A stretch of DNA of 64,000 nt from Cyanobacteriota bacterium (GTDB lineage: Bacteria; Cyanobacteriota; Cyanobacteriia; PCC-6307; Cyanobiaceae). The translations under genes and the position numbers were made by a program. The stretch is from contig JAPLIB010000085.1 in NCBI GenBank assembly GCA_026389335.1, positions 1-64,000 of the forward strand. Direction: 5' to 3'. The notes beneath the pieces were generated by a model. That model had not been told where the DNA came from and searched no databases. It was given only the letters and a program-made list of their open reading frames with translations. Each line of letters starts with the position of its first letter. Positions within the stretch are counted from its first letter, which is position 1. This document shows, piece by piece, positions 11,101 to 18,431 of this stretch.

Positions 11101-11607
11101 ATGGCTTCCTCCTCCCCGCGCAACGGAGCTTCGGATCGCGATACCGGCCCTGAGGACTGGGGCAATGGGCGGCGGGGCCCGGCGGGTCAGCCGCTGTGGC
11201 TTTCCTGGCTGCAGCTCAGCATCAGCAGCATGCTGGTGGTGCTGTTCCTGGTGATGCTCGCCAAAGTGCGGGAGCAGGCCGTGACCCTCGGCCAGCTCGA
11301 GCAGAAGATGAGAGCGATCGAGAATGCGCGTTCCCTGGATCGCACCACGGCGATGGAACAACAACTGGAGTCGATGATCCAGCGCTTGCAGGCGGTGGAA
11401 CAGGTGGGTGAGCAGCTGCGGGAGGTGGGCCGCCAGCAACAGGCCTTCAAACAGGATCTGCAACTGCTGCGCAGCAGACCAGGCTCGATCCTGGATGATC
11501 CCGGCCGGCTGCCCAGCCAGGCCACCAGCCCGGGGCGCCCCTTGTCGTTGCCAGCGGCGCCCCGGCCTAGCGCCAGCGTGCTGCGCCCGCCGCAGGACAA
11601 CTTTTAA
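11101..11607 (+). CDS. Hypothetical membrane-anchored coiled-coil protein
   Basis: 168 residues, function not recognised. A polar N-terminus of about 30 residues precedes one membrane helix (LSWLQLSISSMLVVLFLVML, about 34-53), then a Gln/Glu/Leu-rich coiled coil (about 55-125) and a Pro/Ser-rich tail ending PPQDNF. It follows the ATP-grasp gene by 86 bases on the same strand. The layout suggests a scaffold or envelope-attachment protein; this is inferred from architecture only. Confidence 0.6.
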   Translation: MASSSPRNGASDRDTGPEDWGNGRRGPAGQPLWLSWLQLSISSMLVVLFLVMLAKVREQAVTLGQLEQKMRAIENARSLDRTTAMEQQLESMIQRLQAVEQVGEQLREVGRQQQAFKQDLQLLRSRPGSILDDPGRLPSQATSPGRPLSLPAAPRPSASVLRPPQDNF

Positions 11608-11774
11608 GCAACTACGGAAAAGACCCAAGACGACCTGCTGAGCGTTCCGCCGGCGGTGCAGAAAGCTGAGTAGCAAGCGGGTTTCCGGCTGGTTAAGGGA
11701 CGCTCAACTGATCCCAGGACTGGGTTTTCTCAGCAGGATCGAGAGCGAGCGCGGCCAGATCGCCGAGCCCCCAA

Positions 11775-12623
11775 TCAGCCCTTCACCGCATCACCGCTGG
11801 CGCTGGGCAGGATATAGCGCTGCAGCAGCACAAACAGCAGCAGCACTGGCAGGATTGAAACCACCGAACCCGCCGCCACCAGCCGCCAGTCCAGGGAGAA
11901 ACTGCTGGAGAGTTGCTGCAGTCCCAGGGGCAGGGTGTAAAGCGTGGGGTCGTCAAGAATGATCAGCGGCCAGAGGAAATCACTCCAGGTACCGATGAAC
12001 ACAAACATCGCCAGGGTGATCAGATCGGCCCGGGCCGCCGGAATCATCACGTTCCACCAGGCGCCGACCGGCGTGCAGCCATCGATACGGGCCGCCTCCT
12101 CCAGTTCCACCGGCACCCCGATAAAGCTCTGACGCAGCAGAAAAATGCCAAACGCCGTGGCCGCCTGCGGCAGGATCAGGGCCCAGAGGGTGTTGCGCAG
12201 TCCCAGCTGCACCATCAGCAGGTAGAGCGGGATCATCACCACCTGAAACGGAATCAGAATCGTGGCCACCACCAGGGCCAGCACCAGGCCTCGTCCCCGA
12301 AACCGCAGGCGCGCCAACGGATAAGCCGCCAGGGAGCAGAACAGCAGATTGGCCAGCACGGCCAGGGCGCTGACGATGGTGCTGTTGAGCAGATAGGTGG
12401 CCATCGGATTGGCCGCGAATAGCTGGCGGTAGGCCGCCAGGCTCGGCTGGGCGGGCAGCAGGGCCGGTGGACTGGTGAAGATGTTCTCGCCAGGACCCTT
12501 GAGCGAGGTGCTCACTAGCCACAGCAATGGCAACAGCATCAACAAGGCCGTCAACACCAGCGCCGCCAGCTGCATGGCCGTGGCCGCAAGGGAGCGCTGA
12601 GGACCGCTGGCGGGGAGGGACAT
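11775..12623 (-). CDS. Carbohydrate ABC transporter permease, MalG/UgpE-like
   Basis: 282 residues from ATG at 12623. Six membrane segments plus the cytoplasmic EAA loop, here EEAARIDGCTPVGAWWNVMIP near residue 175, which docks with the ATPase. PLLWLVSTSLK near the N-terminus and PLGLQQL near the end are typical of MalG-class (CUT1) subunits. In cyanobacteria such permeases take up glucosylglycerol, sucrose, trehalose or glycerol 3-phosphate. No binding protein, MalF-type partner or ATPase gene lies in the window, so it is an orphan component here and the substrate cannot be assigned. Divergent from the nitroreductase. Confidence 0.9.
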   Translation of the reverse strand: MSLPASGPQRSLAATAMQLAALVLTALLMLLPLLWLVSTSLKGPGENIFTSPPALLPAQPSLAAYRQLFAANPMATYLLNSTIVSALAVLANLLFCSLAAYPLARLRFRGRGLVLALVVATILIPFQVVMIPLYLLMVQLGLRNTLWALILPQAATAFGIFLLRQSFIGVPVELEEAARIDGCTPVGAWWNVMIPAARADLITLAMFVFIGTWSDFLWPLIILDDPTLYTLPLGLQQLSSSFSLDWRLVAAGSVVSILPVLLLFVLLQRYILPSASGDAVKG

Positions 12624-12773
12624 GGGGCGGCGGATTCGGTCCCTTAGGCGTGGCAAAGGCTAGCTGTGCAGGGCCAAAAGCTGGTTTGGGCCGATCCACC
12701 CCAACGGCGAGGCCCAAGCCGCCGCACCAATCACGCCATGAGAAGGTGGGGCCAGAACTCGCCCATCACACCC

Positions 12774-13421
12774 ATGGCCATCGCGCCGGAAACCCTGCTG
12801 GAGGCTCTGCAGTGGCGCTATGCGACCAAACTGTTCGACCCTGAACGGATCATTCCTGACCCCATCTGGTCCGCCTTAGAGCAAACGCTGGTGCTGACTC
12901 CTTCCTCCTACGGCCTGCAGCCCTGGAAGTTTCTGGTGATCCAGGATTCGGCACTGCGCCAGGAGCTGCGTCCCCACTCCTGGAACCAGTCGCAGATCAC
13001 CGATTGCTCCCATCTGGTGGTGCTGCTGAGCCAACGCAGCATTGAAACCGCCGACGCCGAGCGACTGATCCAGGCCACCGCCGAGGCCAGGGCCGTGGAG
13101 CCCAGCAGTCTCGATGGCTACCGCAAGATGATCCAGATTGACCTGATCGATGGACCGCGCCGACAGATTATCGAGCGCTGGAGCTCCAACCAGGTTTATA
13201 TCGCGCTTGGCAACCTGATGACAGCTGCGGCTCTGTTGTCGATCGACACCTGCGCCATTGAAGGCTTCTCGCCACCGGACTACGACAGAATCCTGCAGTT
13301 GGAAGACAGCCAGTACCGCACCAGCGTCGTCTGTGCCTGCGGCTATCGCAGCACCGCAGACAAGTACGCCTCACTGGCGAAAGTGCGTTATGCCGCCTCA
13401 GACCTGATCGAGCATCGCTGA
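12774..13421 (+). CDS. NAD(P)H-dependent oxidoreductase, nitroreductase family
   Basis: 215 residues from ATG at 12774. The N-terminus has RYATKLFDPERI, where nitroreductases bind FMN phosphate (RxSxRxF-like), followed by TPSSYGLQPWKFLVI. IALGNLMTAAALLSIDTCAIEGF and a late VCACGYR complete the family outline (NfsB/FRase I-like). Such flavoenzymes reduce quinones, nitroaromatics or other electrophiles with NAD(P)H. Physiological substrate unknown. The upstream extension of the frame to 12666 has no similarity and overlaps the promoter shared with the divergent permease. Confidence 0.87.
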   Translation: MAIAPETLLEALQWRYATKLFDPERIIPDPIWSALEQTLVLTPSSYGLQPWKFLVIQDSALRQELRPHSWNQSQITDCSHLVVLLSQRSIETADAERLIQATAEARAVEPSSLDGYRKMIQIDLIDGPRRQIIERWSSNQVYIALGNLMTAAALLSIDTCAIEGFSPPDYDRILQLEDSQYRTSVVCACGYRSTADKYASLAKVRYAASDLIEHR

Positions 13422-14250
13422 GTTGCGGCTTGACCAGATCAAGACCAGAGGGCAGATCAAACCCAGCGCAGCAGATTCAGCGCCATCCATCACCAGGCCG
13501 GCGCTGAGCAAGCTCGAGGCTGGTGGCGTGTGGATCAGGCCTCAAGTGCTCCACAGAAGCCGATTCATCGGCCCAGATCGTAGTGAAGCCGATCGAATTG
13601 GGTGGGAGAAGGGCTGGGAGCAAGCCCTGGTCTGCCTGTCCCTGGGTCCACCAGCAGGACCTGTTCTGGCATCGTCGCCGTTGGTCTTGTTGCCCTGCGA
13701 TCAGCTGATGCTCCCTGCCGCACTTACCGTCCGAGCACAACTTCGAGGCCTTGTCTTGTCGCGCCATCGGGCCACCTGGATCGGTGAAGCGCGCAGGGGT
13801 TTGATCCGCGCGTGTCGGCCCACTCTTCAGCGTAGGGATTGACATGTTGTTGTACGCCTACTGCGTTGACACCCCTCTCCTCCCGCCTTGCCTGCAGGCC
13901 AGCATGCCGTAGACACTGGATCGAGACCTCAGGCTTCGAGGACGCTGCTTTTCTGGTGTTCACCGGCAGTCTGCAGCCGGACCCTGGTGCGGCATGTCGA
14001 TACCAATGTTGGCCGTTGGAGGGTCGCAGCATGGTCTTCGCCAAAAGCATCGCTGCCAGATCAACCTGGATCGGGGTCTCGCTATGTTCAGTGGTTTGAG
14101 TTTTCAGACCCCCAAGTCGAGGCCGCTGAGCAGGACGCTGGGATGGAGAAGGGGTGCGCAATCAACGACCTCGCCGCCACCGCCTGCCAGCGCCAGCGCT
14201 CGGGCCGACCGCGATCCACGCCCCTTTCAAGGTCAAAACGCAGCAGCAAC
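13422..14250. other. Gene-poor region of about 830 bases
   Basis: No supported gene. Several frames of 100-145 codons are open on both strands, but their translations are low in hydrophobic order and rich in Arg, Ser, Pro and Cys, and none shows a recognisable motif. Some minus-strand frames contain Cys/Arg clusters that could be remnants of a transposase, but I cannot name a family. I saw no tRNA cloverleaf and no T-run terminator. It may be a decayed accessory insert. Confidence 0.45.
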
Positions 14251-14643
14251 TCAGGCCAGCGGCGCCAACACTCGATCTGCCTGTGCAGCGTCGCTCAACG
14301 GCACCAGTTGGATCTGGCTACGGCCGATCTTGATCTCAAACTCGTCGCCGGGCACCAGACCCAGCTGGGAGGTGTAGGCCTTTCCCACCATCAGGTTGCC
14401 ATTGAACTGCACCTTGGTCGCATAGCTCAGATGGCGACCTGGTCGCTTCGGACCACGGCTGCCTTCCCCTAGGCTCACGCCCTTGGCTTCCAGGAGCGCT
14501 TCGTAGAAGGCCGTGAAGTTCAAGCGTTCGCTGCCATCCTTCTTGGCGCTCACATAGCCTGTGGCACGGACCAGATCAGATTTGGAGGCATCGCCCAGCT
14601 CCTTGAACTTGGCCAGAAGGTCGGCGCCGGTGAGCATGGCCAT
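14251..14643 (-). CDS. Cyanobacterial AbrB-type transcriptional regulator (cyAbrB)
   Basis: 130 residues. The N-terminal half (TGADLLAKFKELGDASKSDL, ATGYVSAKKDGSERLNFTAF, YEALLEAKG) is the conserved region of cyAbrB proteins. The C-terminal half (about 72-118) is the swapped-hairpin AbrB-like DNA-binding region with SYATKVQFNGNLMVGKAY and PGDEFEIKIGRSQIQLVPL. In cyanobacteria these abundant DNA-binding proteins adjust nitrogen, carbon and hydrogenase gene expression. Start at ATG 14643. It stands alone in a gene-poor region. Confidence 0.92.
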   Translation of the reverse strand: MAMLTGADLLAKFKELGDASKSDLVRATGYVSAKKDGSERLNFTAFYEALLEAKGVSLGEGSRGPKRPGRHLSYATKVQFNGNLMVGKAYTSQLGLVPGDEFEIKIGRSQIQLVPLSDAAQADRVLAPLA

Positions 14644-15158
14644 CTGCAGAAACTCTTGGGGGAATGGGATACAGAAAGCATGCCAGGAAGTCCGGCTTTG
14701 TCACCAAGAAATACCCCCTTAGTTTGCCGCATTTCTGCAGAGCTTTGCAGTTGTCTCCGGCGCCGTTGCCGTTATCAGGACGCTGGCGCCGGCGCTTGGC
14801 TCCCGCAGTTCTGCCACGGCCACCCATCTCACGGCTGCCATGACAGCGTCGGCAGCAGAGGCGGCTCAGGCTTGCCGCCAGCCGCTGATTTGGGTCTCAA
14901 GCCCTGTCTTTGGCGAAATGGAAGGGACCGCGCTGGGTTTCTGCCACAGCCTGAAGACAGCCTGAAGCTCTGGCTCCCATCCTGCACAGACACGACTGCA
15001 CAAAGTCCTGAGCAAGCAACCGCCAGTACCGGCTCAGAGGCGCCCTGCTGGCTTCGCTGTCACGCACCCGAGGGCACCAGCGGTGTTAGACAGATGTCGC
15101 TCCATAGCCCCTCAGCCGCCAGAATCAATCGGTGCCCTGGGTTGGTGTGATCCCCGAC
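14644..15158. other. Intergenic stretch of about 515 bases, no supported gene
   Basis: This lies between the cyAbrB start (minus strand) and the CDGSH gene start (plus strand), so it must hold both promoters. One plus-strand frame of about 165 codons is open, but its translation is Cys/Ser/Pro-rich and lacks recognisable motifs. No hairpin-plus-T-run and no tRNA were seen. Confidence 0.45.
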
Positions 15159-15428
15159 ATGGCCGAAATGGAACCAGCTGCGGATGGACCCATCCCCCTC
15201 GAGCTGGAGGCCGGTGTTCATCAGCTCTGCGGTTGTGGAGGCAGCAAGCATGGCTGGTTCTGCGATGGTGCCCACCTTGGCAGTGGCCGAGTCTCCTATG
15301 AACTGAGGCTCCAGGAGCCGGCCACAGTGGTGATGTGCGGTTGCGGCCGCTCGCGCCGCTACCCGCTCTGCGACGGCAGCCACACCATGCCCAAGCAGCA
15401 GTCTTGGTGGCCATGGGGCCAGCGTTGA
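15159..15428 (+). CDS. CDGSH iron-sulfur domain protein with two cluster motifs
   Basis: About 89 residues from ATG at 15159; GTG at 15132 is an alternative that adds nine residues. Two cluster-binding motifs are present: CGCGGSKHGWFCDGAH (about 24-39) and CGCGRSRRYPLCDGSH (about 64-79). Each supplies the three-Cys, one-His ligands of a CDGSH-type [2Fe-2S] cluster. In the first, Trp replaces the usual Pro before xCDG. Two-motif proteins of this size are the MitoNEET-related type 2 class. Likely a small soluble redox or cluster-transfer protein; partners are not evident from the neighbours. Confidence 0.9.
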   Translation: MAEMEPAADGPIPLELEAGVHQLCGCGGSKHGWFCDGAHLGSGRVSYELRLQEPATVVMCGCGRSRRYPLCDGSHTMPKQQSWWPWGQR

Positions 15429-15570
15429 GGTCCCACGGCACGGATTCAGTGGCCCTTCGCCATCGTTTAGCTGCTATGGACTCAGCCAACCCCGAAAAAC
15501 CGCCGGAGATGTGGCTAAAGCAGGAATCTAAGTGCAGCGCGGGGGACTCCCTGCCGGCGCAGGGCCGGCG

Positions 15571-15960
15571 TCAACGCATATCAATGGCGTTGAGACGTTC
15601 GCGAAAGGTGCTGGCGGAGCCGGCTTCGGATTCGGCAAATTCGCTGTAGCTGGGTTGGGGGGTCCCGCTGAACAACCTTGCTCTGTCCATGGCGGGCAGG
15701 GCCGTGGCTTCGATCACGGTGACCTCTGCCGCCTGGGCGGCGCGGCGGCTGCGGCCGGGTCCAGCCAGGGAGCGGGCCTCAATCGCCCGGATCAGGCTGC
15801 GGCTGCGATTTGCCTCCCCAACGGTTTCGCCCAGTTTGGGCCGCAGCAGTGGATTGCCCTTGAGCTCGCTGCGCAGCTGGTTGAGCAGCCGGAAGTGACC
15901 GGTGGTGTTGTATTTGCGCAGCACGCTCGGGTCCCAGCCCATCGGTCGAGTGAATGTCAT
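15571..15960 (-). CDS. Conserved cyanobacterial hypothetical protein
   Basis: 129 residues from ATG at 15960 (MTFTRPMGWDPSVL). The segment TTGHFRLLNQLRSELKGNPL looks like a short conserved helical domain, as I recall it from other picocyanobacterial proteins without function. It is followed by a basic stretch (AGPGRSRRAAQAAE) and an Ala/Ser-rich tail ending FRERLNAIDMR. No signal peptide or membrane helix. It is divergent from the peroxiredoxin gene, about 245 bases apart. Function unknown. Confidence 0.7.
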   Translation of the reverse strand: MTFTRPMGWDPSVLRKYNTTGHFRLLNQLRSELKGNPLLRPKLGETVGEANRSRSLIRAIEARSLAGPGRSRRAAQAAEVTVIEATALPAMDRARLFSGTPQPSYSEFAESEAGSASTFRERLNAIDMR

Positions 15961-16206
15961 TGGCACAAGCCTAAACGGCACCAGTCGCCCCAGCTGGCAA
16001 GGGATCCGTGATACCTTGTAAAGGTTGCAGCTTGAAGTCGGTCCGACTTCGCTCAGGGCTGTTCACTGCCGCCATCGCTCCTTCTGCTCTGTAGTCGTAG
16101 CGATCGGAACTGAATCCCGTTACGCGGCCGGGAACAGGCCCCAGAGCTGATCGGCTCGGTCCTGACCTCTCCAAGCTTGCCTGAACCATCTCGCTTCCCC
16201 TTTTCC

Positions 16207-16797
16207 ATGACCAGGCTCGTCGGTCTCCAGGCTCCCGACTTCACCGCCACTGCGGTGGTGGACCAGGAATTCAAGGAGATCAAGCTCTCTGATTACCGCG
16301 GTAAGTACGTGGTGTTGTTCTTCTATCCGCTCGATTTCACCTTCGTCTGCCCCACGGAGATCACTGCCTTCAGCGATCGTTACGGCGACTTCTCCAGCAA
16401 GAACACCGAAGTGCTGGGAATTTCCGTCGATAGCCAGTTCAGCCATCTCGCCTGGATTCAGACCGATCGCAAGAGTGGCGGCATCGGCGATATTGCCTAT
16501 CCCCTCGTGGCTGATCTCAAAAAAGAGATCGCCCGCGCCTATGAAGTGCTCGACGAAGAAGGCGGCGTGGCTCTGCGCGGTCTGTTCGTCATCGATCCCG
16601 ATGGCGTGATTATGCACAGCACGATCAACAATCTGCCCGTCGGTCGCAGTGTGGATGAAACCCTGCGCGTGCTACAGGCCTTCCAGTACGTGCAGTCCCA
16701 TCCCGATGAGGTCTGCCCCGCCAACTGGCAACCCGGCGACAAAACCATGAATCCTGATCCGGTGAAGTCCAAGGACTTCTTCGCTGCTATCAACTGA
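16207..16797 (+). CDS. 2-Cys peroxiredoxin (typical, AhpC/TSA family)
   Basis: 196 residues from ATG at 16207. The peroxidatic Cys is residue 48 in DFTFVCPTE, and the resolving Cys is in DEVCPANW near 169. [13 protein letters not shown] (GGLG-type loop) near 98-110 and the C-terminal extension mark the sensitive 2-Cys class shared with chloroplast 2-Cys Prx. It reduces peroxides using thioredoxin, protecting the photosynthetic apparatus. A strong terminator follows at 16831-16853, so the gene is probably monocistronic. Confidence 0.95.
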   Translation: MTRLVGLQAPDFTATAVVDQEFKEIKLSDYRGKYVVLFFYPLDFTFVCPTEITAFSDRYGDFSSKNTEVLGISVDSQFSHLAWIQTDRKSGGIGDIAYPLVADLKKEIARAYEVLDEEGGVALRGLFVIDPDGVIMHSTINNLPVGRSVDETLRVLQAFQYVQSHPDEVCPANWQPGDKTMNPDPVKSKDFFAAIN

Positions 16798-16830
16798 TTC
16801 GTAGCGATTCCTGTTTTTGCGATCCTGACG

Positions 16831-16853
16831 GGGGGCCAAGTGCCCCCTTTTTT
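16831..16853 (+). terminator. Rho-independent terminator after the peroxiredoxin gene
   Basis: GGGGGC (16831-16836) pairs with GCCCCC (16842-16847) across a 5-base loop, followed directly by six T residues. It lies 33 bases after the peroxiredoxin stop. Confidence 0.9.
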
Positions 16854-16893
16854 ATGGGGCCACCACCATCGGGCTTACGGCCATTCCACTGGC

Positions 16894-17547
16894 TCAGCCA
16901 GTGGCCAGCTCCAGCAGCCGCCGTCCATTAATCCCGCCCGTGGCGGGATCACAGGCCCGCTCCGGATGGGGCATCAACCCCAGCACATTGCCCCGCTGAT
17001 TGCAGAGGCCGGCCACATCGCCCAAAGAGCCATTGGGATTGGCGACATACCGCAGCACGATCTGCCCGCCATCCTCCAGCCGCTTGAGCTGGTCAGGTTC
17101 TGCCTGGTAGCGCCCCTCACCATGGGCAATCGGCAGGCTGATGCGTTCGCCAGCGCCGTAGTGGCGCAACCAGTGACACTGGCCTGGCGCCACGCTCAGC
17201 GGCGTCGCTTCGCAGAGGAAATGGAGGCTGCGATTGCGGGTCAGGGCCCCGGGCAGCAGCCCCATCTCGGTGAGCACCTGAAAGCCATTGCAGATGCCCA
17301 GCACCGGGCCACCGCGCTCGGCGAAGGCACTCACCGCCTCCAGCACCGGCGCGAAGCGGGCGATGGCGCCACAACGCAGATAGTCGCCGTAACTGAAGCC
17401 ACCGGGGATCACCACGGCGTCCAGCCCTGCCAGATCCCGCTCCTCGTGCCACAGAAAGCGGGTGGGTTGGCCCAGACAGCCCTCGAGGGCCCAGCGAACG
17501 TCCCGATCGCAGTTGGATCCGGGGAACACCACGATGCCGATGGTCAT
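16894..17547 (-). CDS. purQ: Phosphoribosylformylglycinamidine synthase, glutaminase subunit
   Basis: 217-residue class I glutamine amidotransferase. It releases ammonia from glutamine for the PurL synthetase, which makes formylglycinamidine ribonucleotide in purine synthesis. The nucleophile Cys is in VLGICNGFQ (about residue 86), and the His-Glu pair is in [10 protein letters not shown] near 195. The opening [16 protein letters not shown] is typical of PurQ. It follows purS by 31 bases on the same strand. PurL, the third subunit of the small-type complex, is not in the window. Confidence 0.96.
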   Translation of the reverse strand: MTIGIVVFPGSNCDRDVRWALEGCLGQPTRFLWHEERDLAGLDAVVIPGGFSYGDYLRCGAIARFAPVLEAVSAFAERGGPVLGICNGFQVLTEMGLLPGALTRNRSLHFLCEATPLSVAPGQCHWLRHYGAGERISLPIAHGEGRYQAEPDQLKRLEDGGQIVLRYVANPNGSLGDVAGLCNQRGNVLGLMPHPERACDPATGGINGRRLLELATG

Positions 17548-17578
17548 GCTTGCGTGCCTCTGTTTGTGCTTGCGTTGC

Positions 17579-17836
17579 TCAATCGGCTTCCGTCAGGTCC
17601 AGCGTCCAGTCTTCAATCACCGGGTTGGCCAGCAATCGGTCGCTGAGCAGCTCGAGCTGGGCCTGGGCCGCCGGCCGATCGGGAGCGTCCAGGGACAGTT
17701 CAATGCACTTGCCGATCCGGAGCCGTTGCACCCCGGTGACGCCAAGACGGGCGGCCGCAGCGCGGGTGGCTTCGCCCGCCGGATCAAGCACCGAGGGCCG
17801 CAGCGACACCTGAACACGGGCATGGAAGAGAGGCAC
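17579..17836 (-). CDS. purS: Phosphoribosylformylglycinamidine synthase subunit PurS
   Basis: 85 residues, the normal PurS size, from a GTG start at 17836. It begins with the strand [20 protein letters not shown], and [14 protein letters not shown] matches the conserved centre. PurS bridges PurQ and PurL in the synthase complex and helps channel ammonia. It is cotranscribed with purQ, and only eight bases separate its start from that of the divergent hypothetical gene. Confidence 0.95.
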   Translation of the reverse strand: MPLFHARVQVSLRPSVLDPAGEATRAAAARLGVTGVQRLRIGKCIELSLDAPDRPAAQAQLELLSDRLLANPVIEDWTLDLTEAD

Positions 17837-17844
17837 CGGCAGCG

Positions 17845-18324
17845 ATGGCGTTTGTTAAATCTTGCCAGCCCGTCTCCCGCTGCCGACAGGGCGAGTCCAG
17901 CTTGGAGGCAGGAACCTGTGCGGGACGGGCCGTGGCTGCGCCACGCTGCTGGAAGCTGTGGCGCTGCATCGCCTTGCTGTGCTGGCTGCCACTGCCTGAA
18001 ATGCTGCCACTGCCTGAAATGCTGAAAATGCCTGCAATGCTGACGTTGACGGCCCAGGCCCAGGCGGGCTCCTATGCCGTGCCCCTGCAATGCCGCATTG
18101 ATACGGCTCCCTGGCGCAGCTGTCTCATGGTGGTGCAACAGGTGGGGCGCCAGTGGTATCTGGAACTGGACAGCCAGCGGATCGAATTTCGCCACGATGG
18201 CGATGGCCATATTCGGATGCTCCGCAAGGCCACAGGCTGGCGGCAGGTTGAGAGCTACTGGGATGGGGAGGGAGGTCTCTGCTGGGGCGAGGTCTGCGCC
18301 AAGGGCGACATTCCCCTCGATTGA
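17845..18324 (+). CDS. Hypothetical exported protein
   Basis: 159 residues from ATG at 17845, function not recognised. Residues 40-73 are a hydrophobic export-signal-like region that includes the repeats PLPEML-PLPEML-KMPAML and ends in TAQAQAGSYA, a likely cleavage site. The mature part (about 85 residues) has a pair of spaced Cys near each end and WYLELDSQRIEFRHDGDGHI. The start is only eight bases from the divergent purS start, so an internal ATG around 17950-18000, giving a normal-length signal peptide, is quite possible. Confidence 0.6.
   Translation: MAFVKSCQPVSRCRQGESSLEAGTCAGRAVAAPRCWKLWRCIALLCWLPLPEMLPLPEMLKMPAMLTLTAQAQAGSYAVPLQCRIDTAPWRSCLMVVQQVGRQWYLELDSQRIEFRHDGDGHIRMLRKATGWRQVESYWDGEGGLCWGEVCAKGDIPLD
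17986..18039 (+). repeat. Three tandem 18-bp repeats inside a signal peptide
   Basis: Two identical 18-base units (17986-18003 and 18004-18021) and a third diverged unit (18022-18039) encode LPLPEM-type hexapeptides in the hydrophobic core of the export signal of the hypothetical exported protein. Confidence 0.8.
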
Positions 18325-18431
18325 GCCAGGAGCCACCCCTGGGACAAGCCAGCCCCAGAGCGAAACCCCGCGCGTTCCATGGGCCCATGGCACCAGGATC
18401 AAGGATCAAGGATCGAAGCGCCCCGGCTCGA

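Noticed and set aside
13724..14161. Minus-strand frame containing QHVNPYAEEWAD, reminiscent of the start of a tRNA guanine-N7 methyltransferase (QHVNPL)
   Set aside because: The resemblance is limited to a few residues and the methyltransferase domain is absent, so it is probably coincidence.
14656..15150. 165-codon plus-strand frame between cyAbrB and the CDGSH gene
   Set aside because: Cys/Ser/Pro-rich with no ordered segments or motif. It occupies the probable promoter region of cyAbrB.
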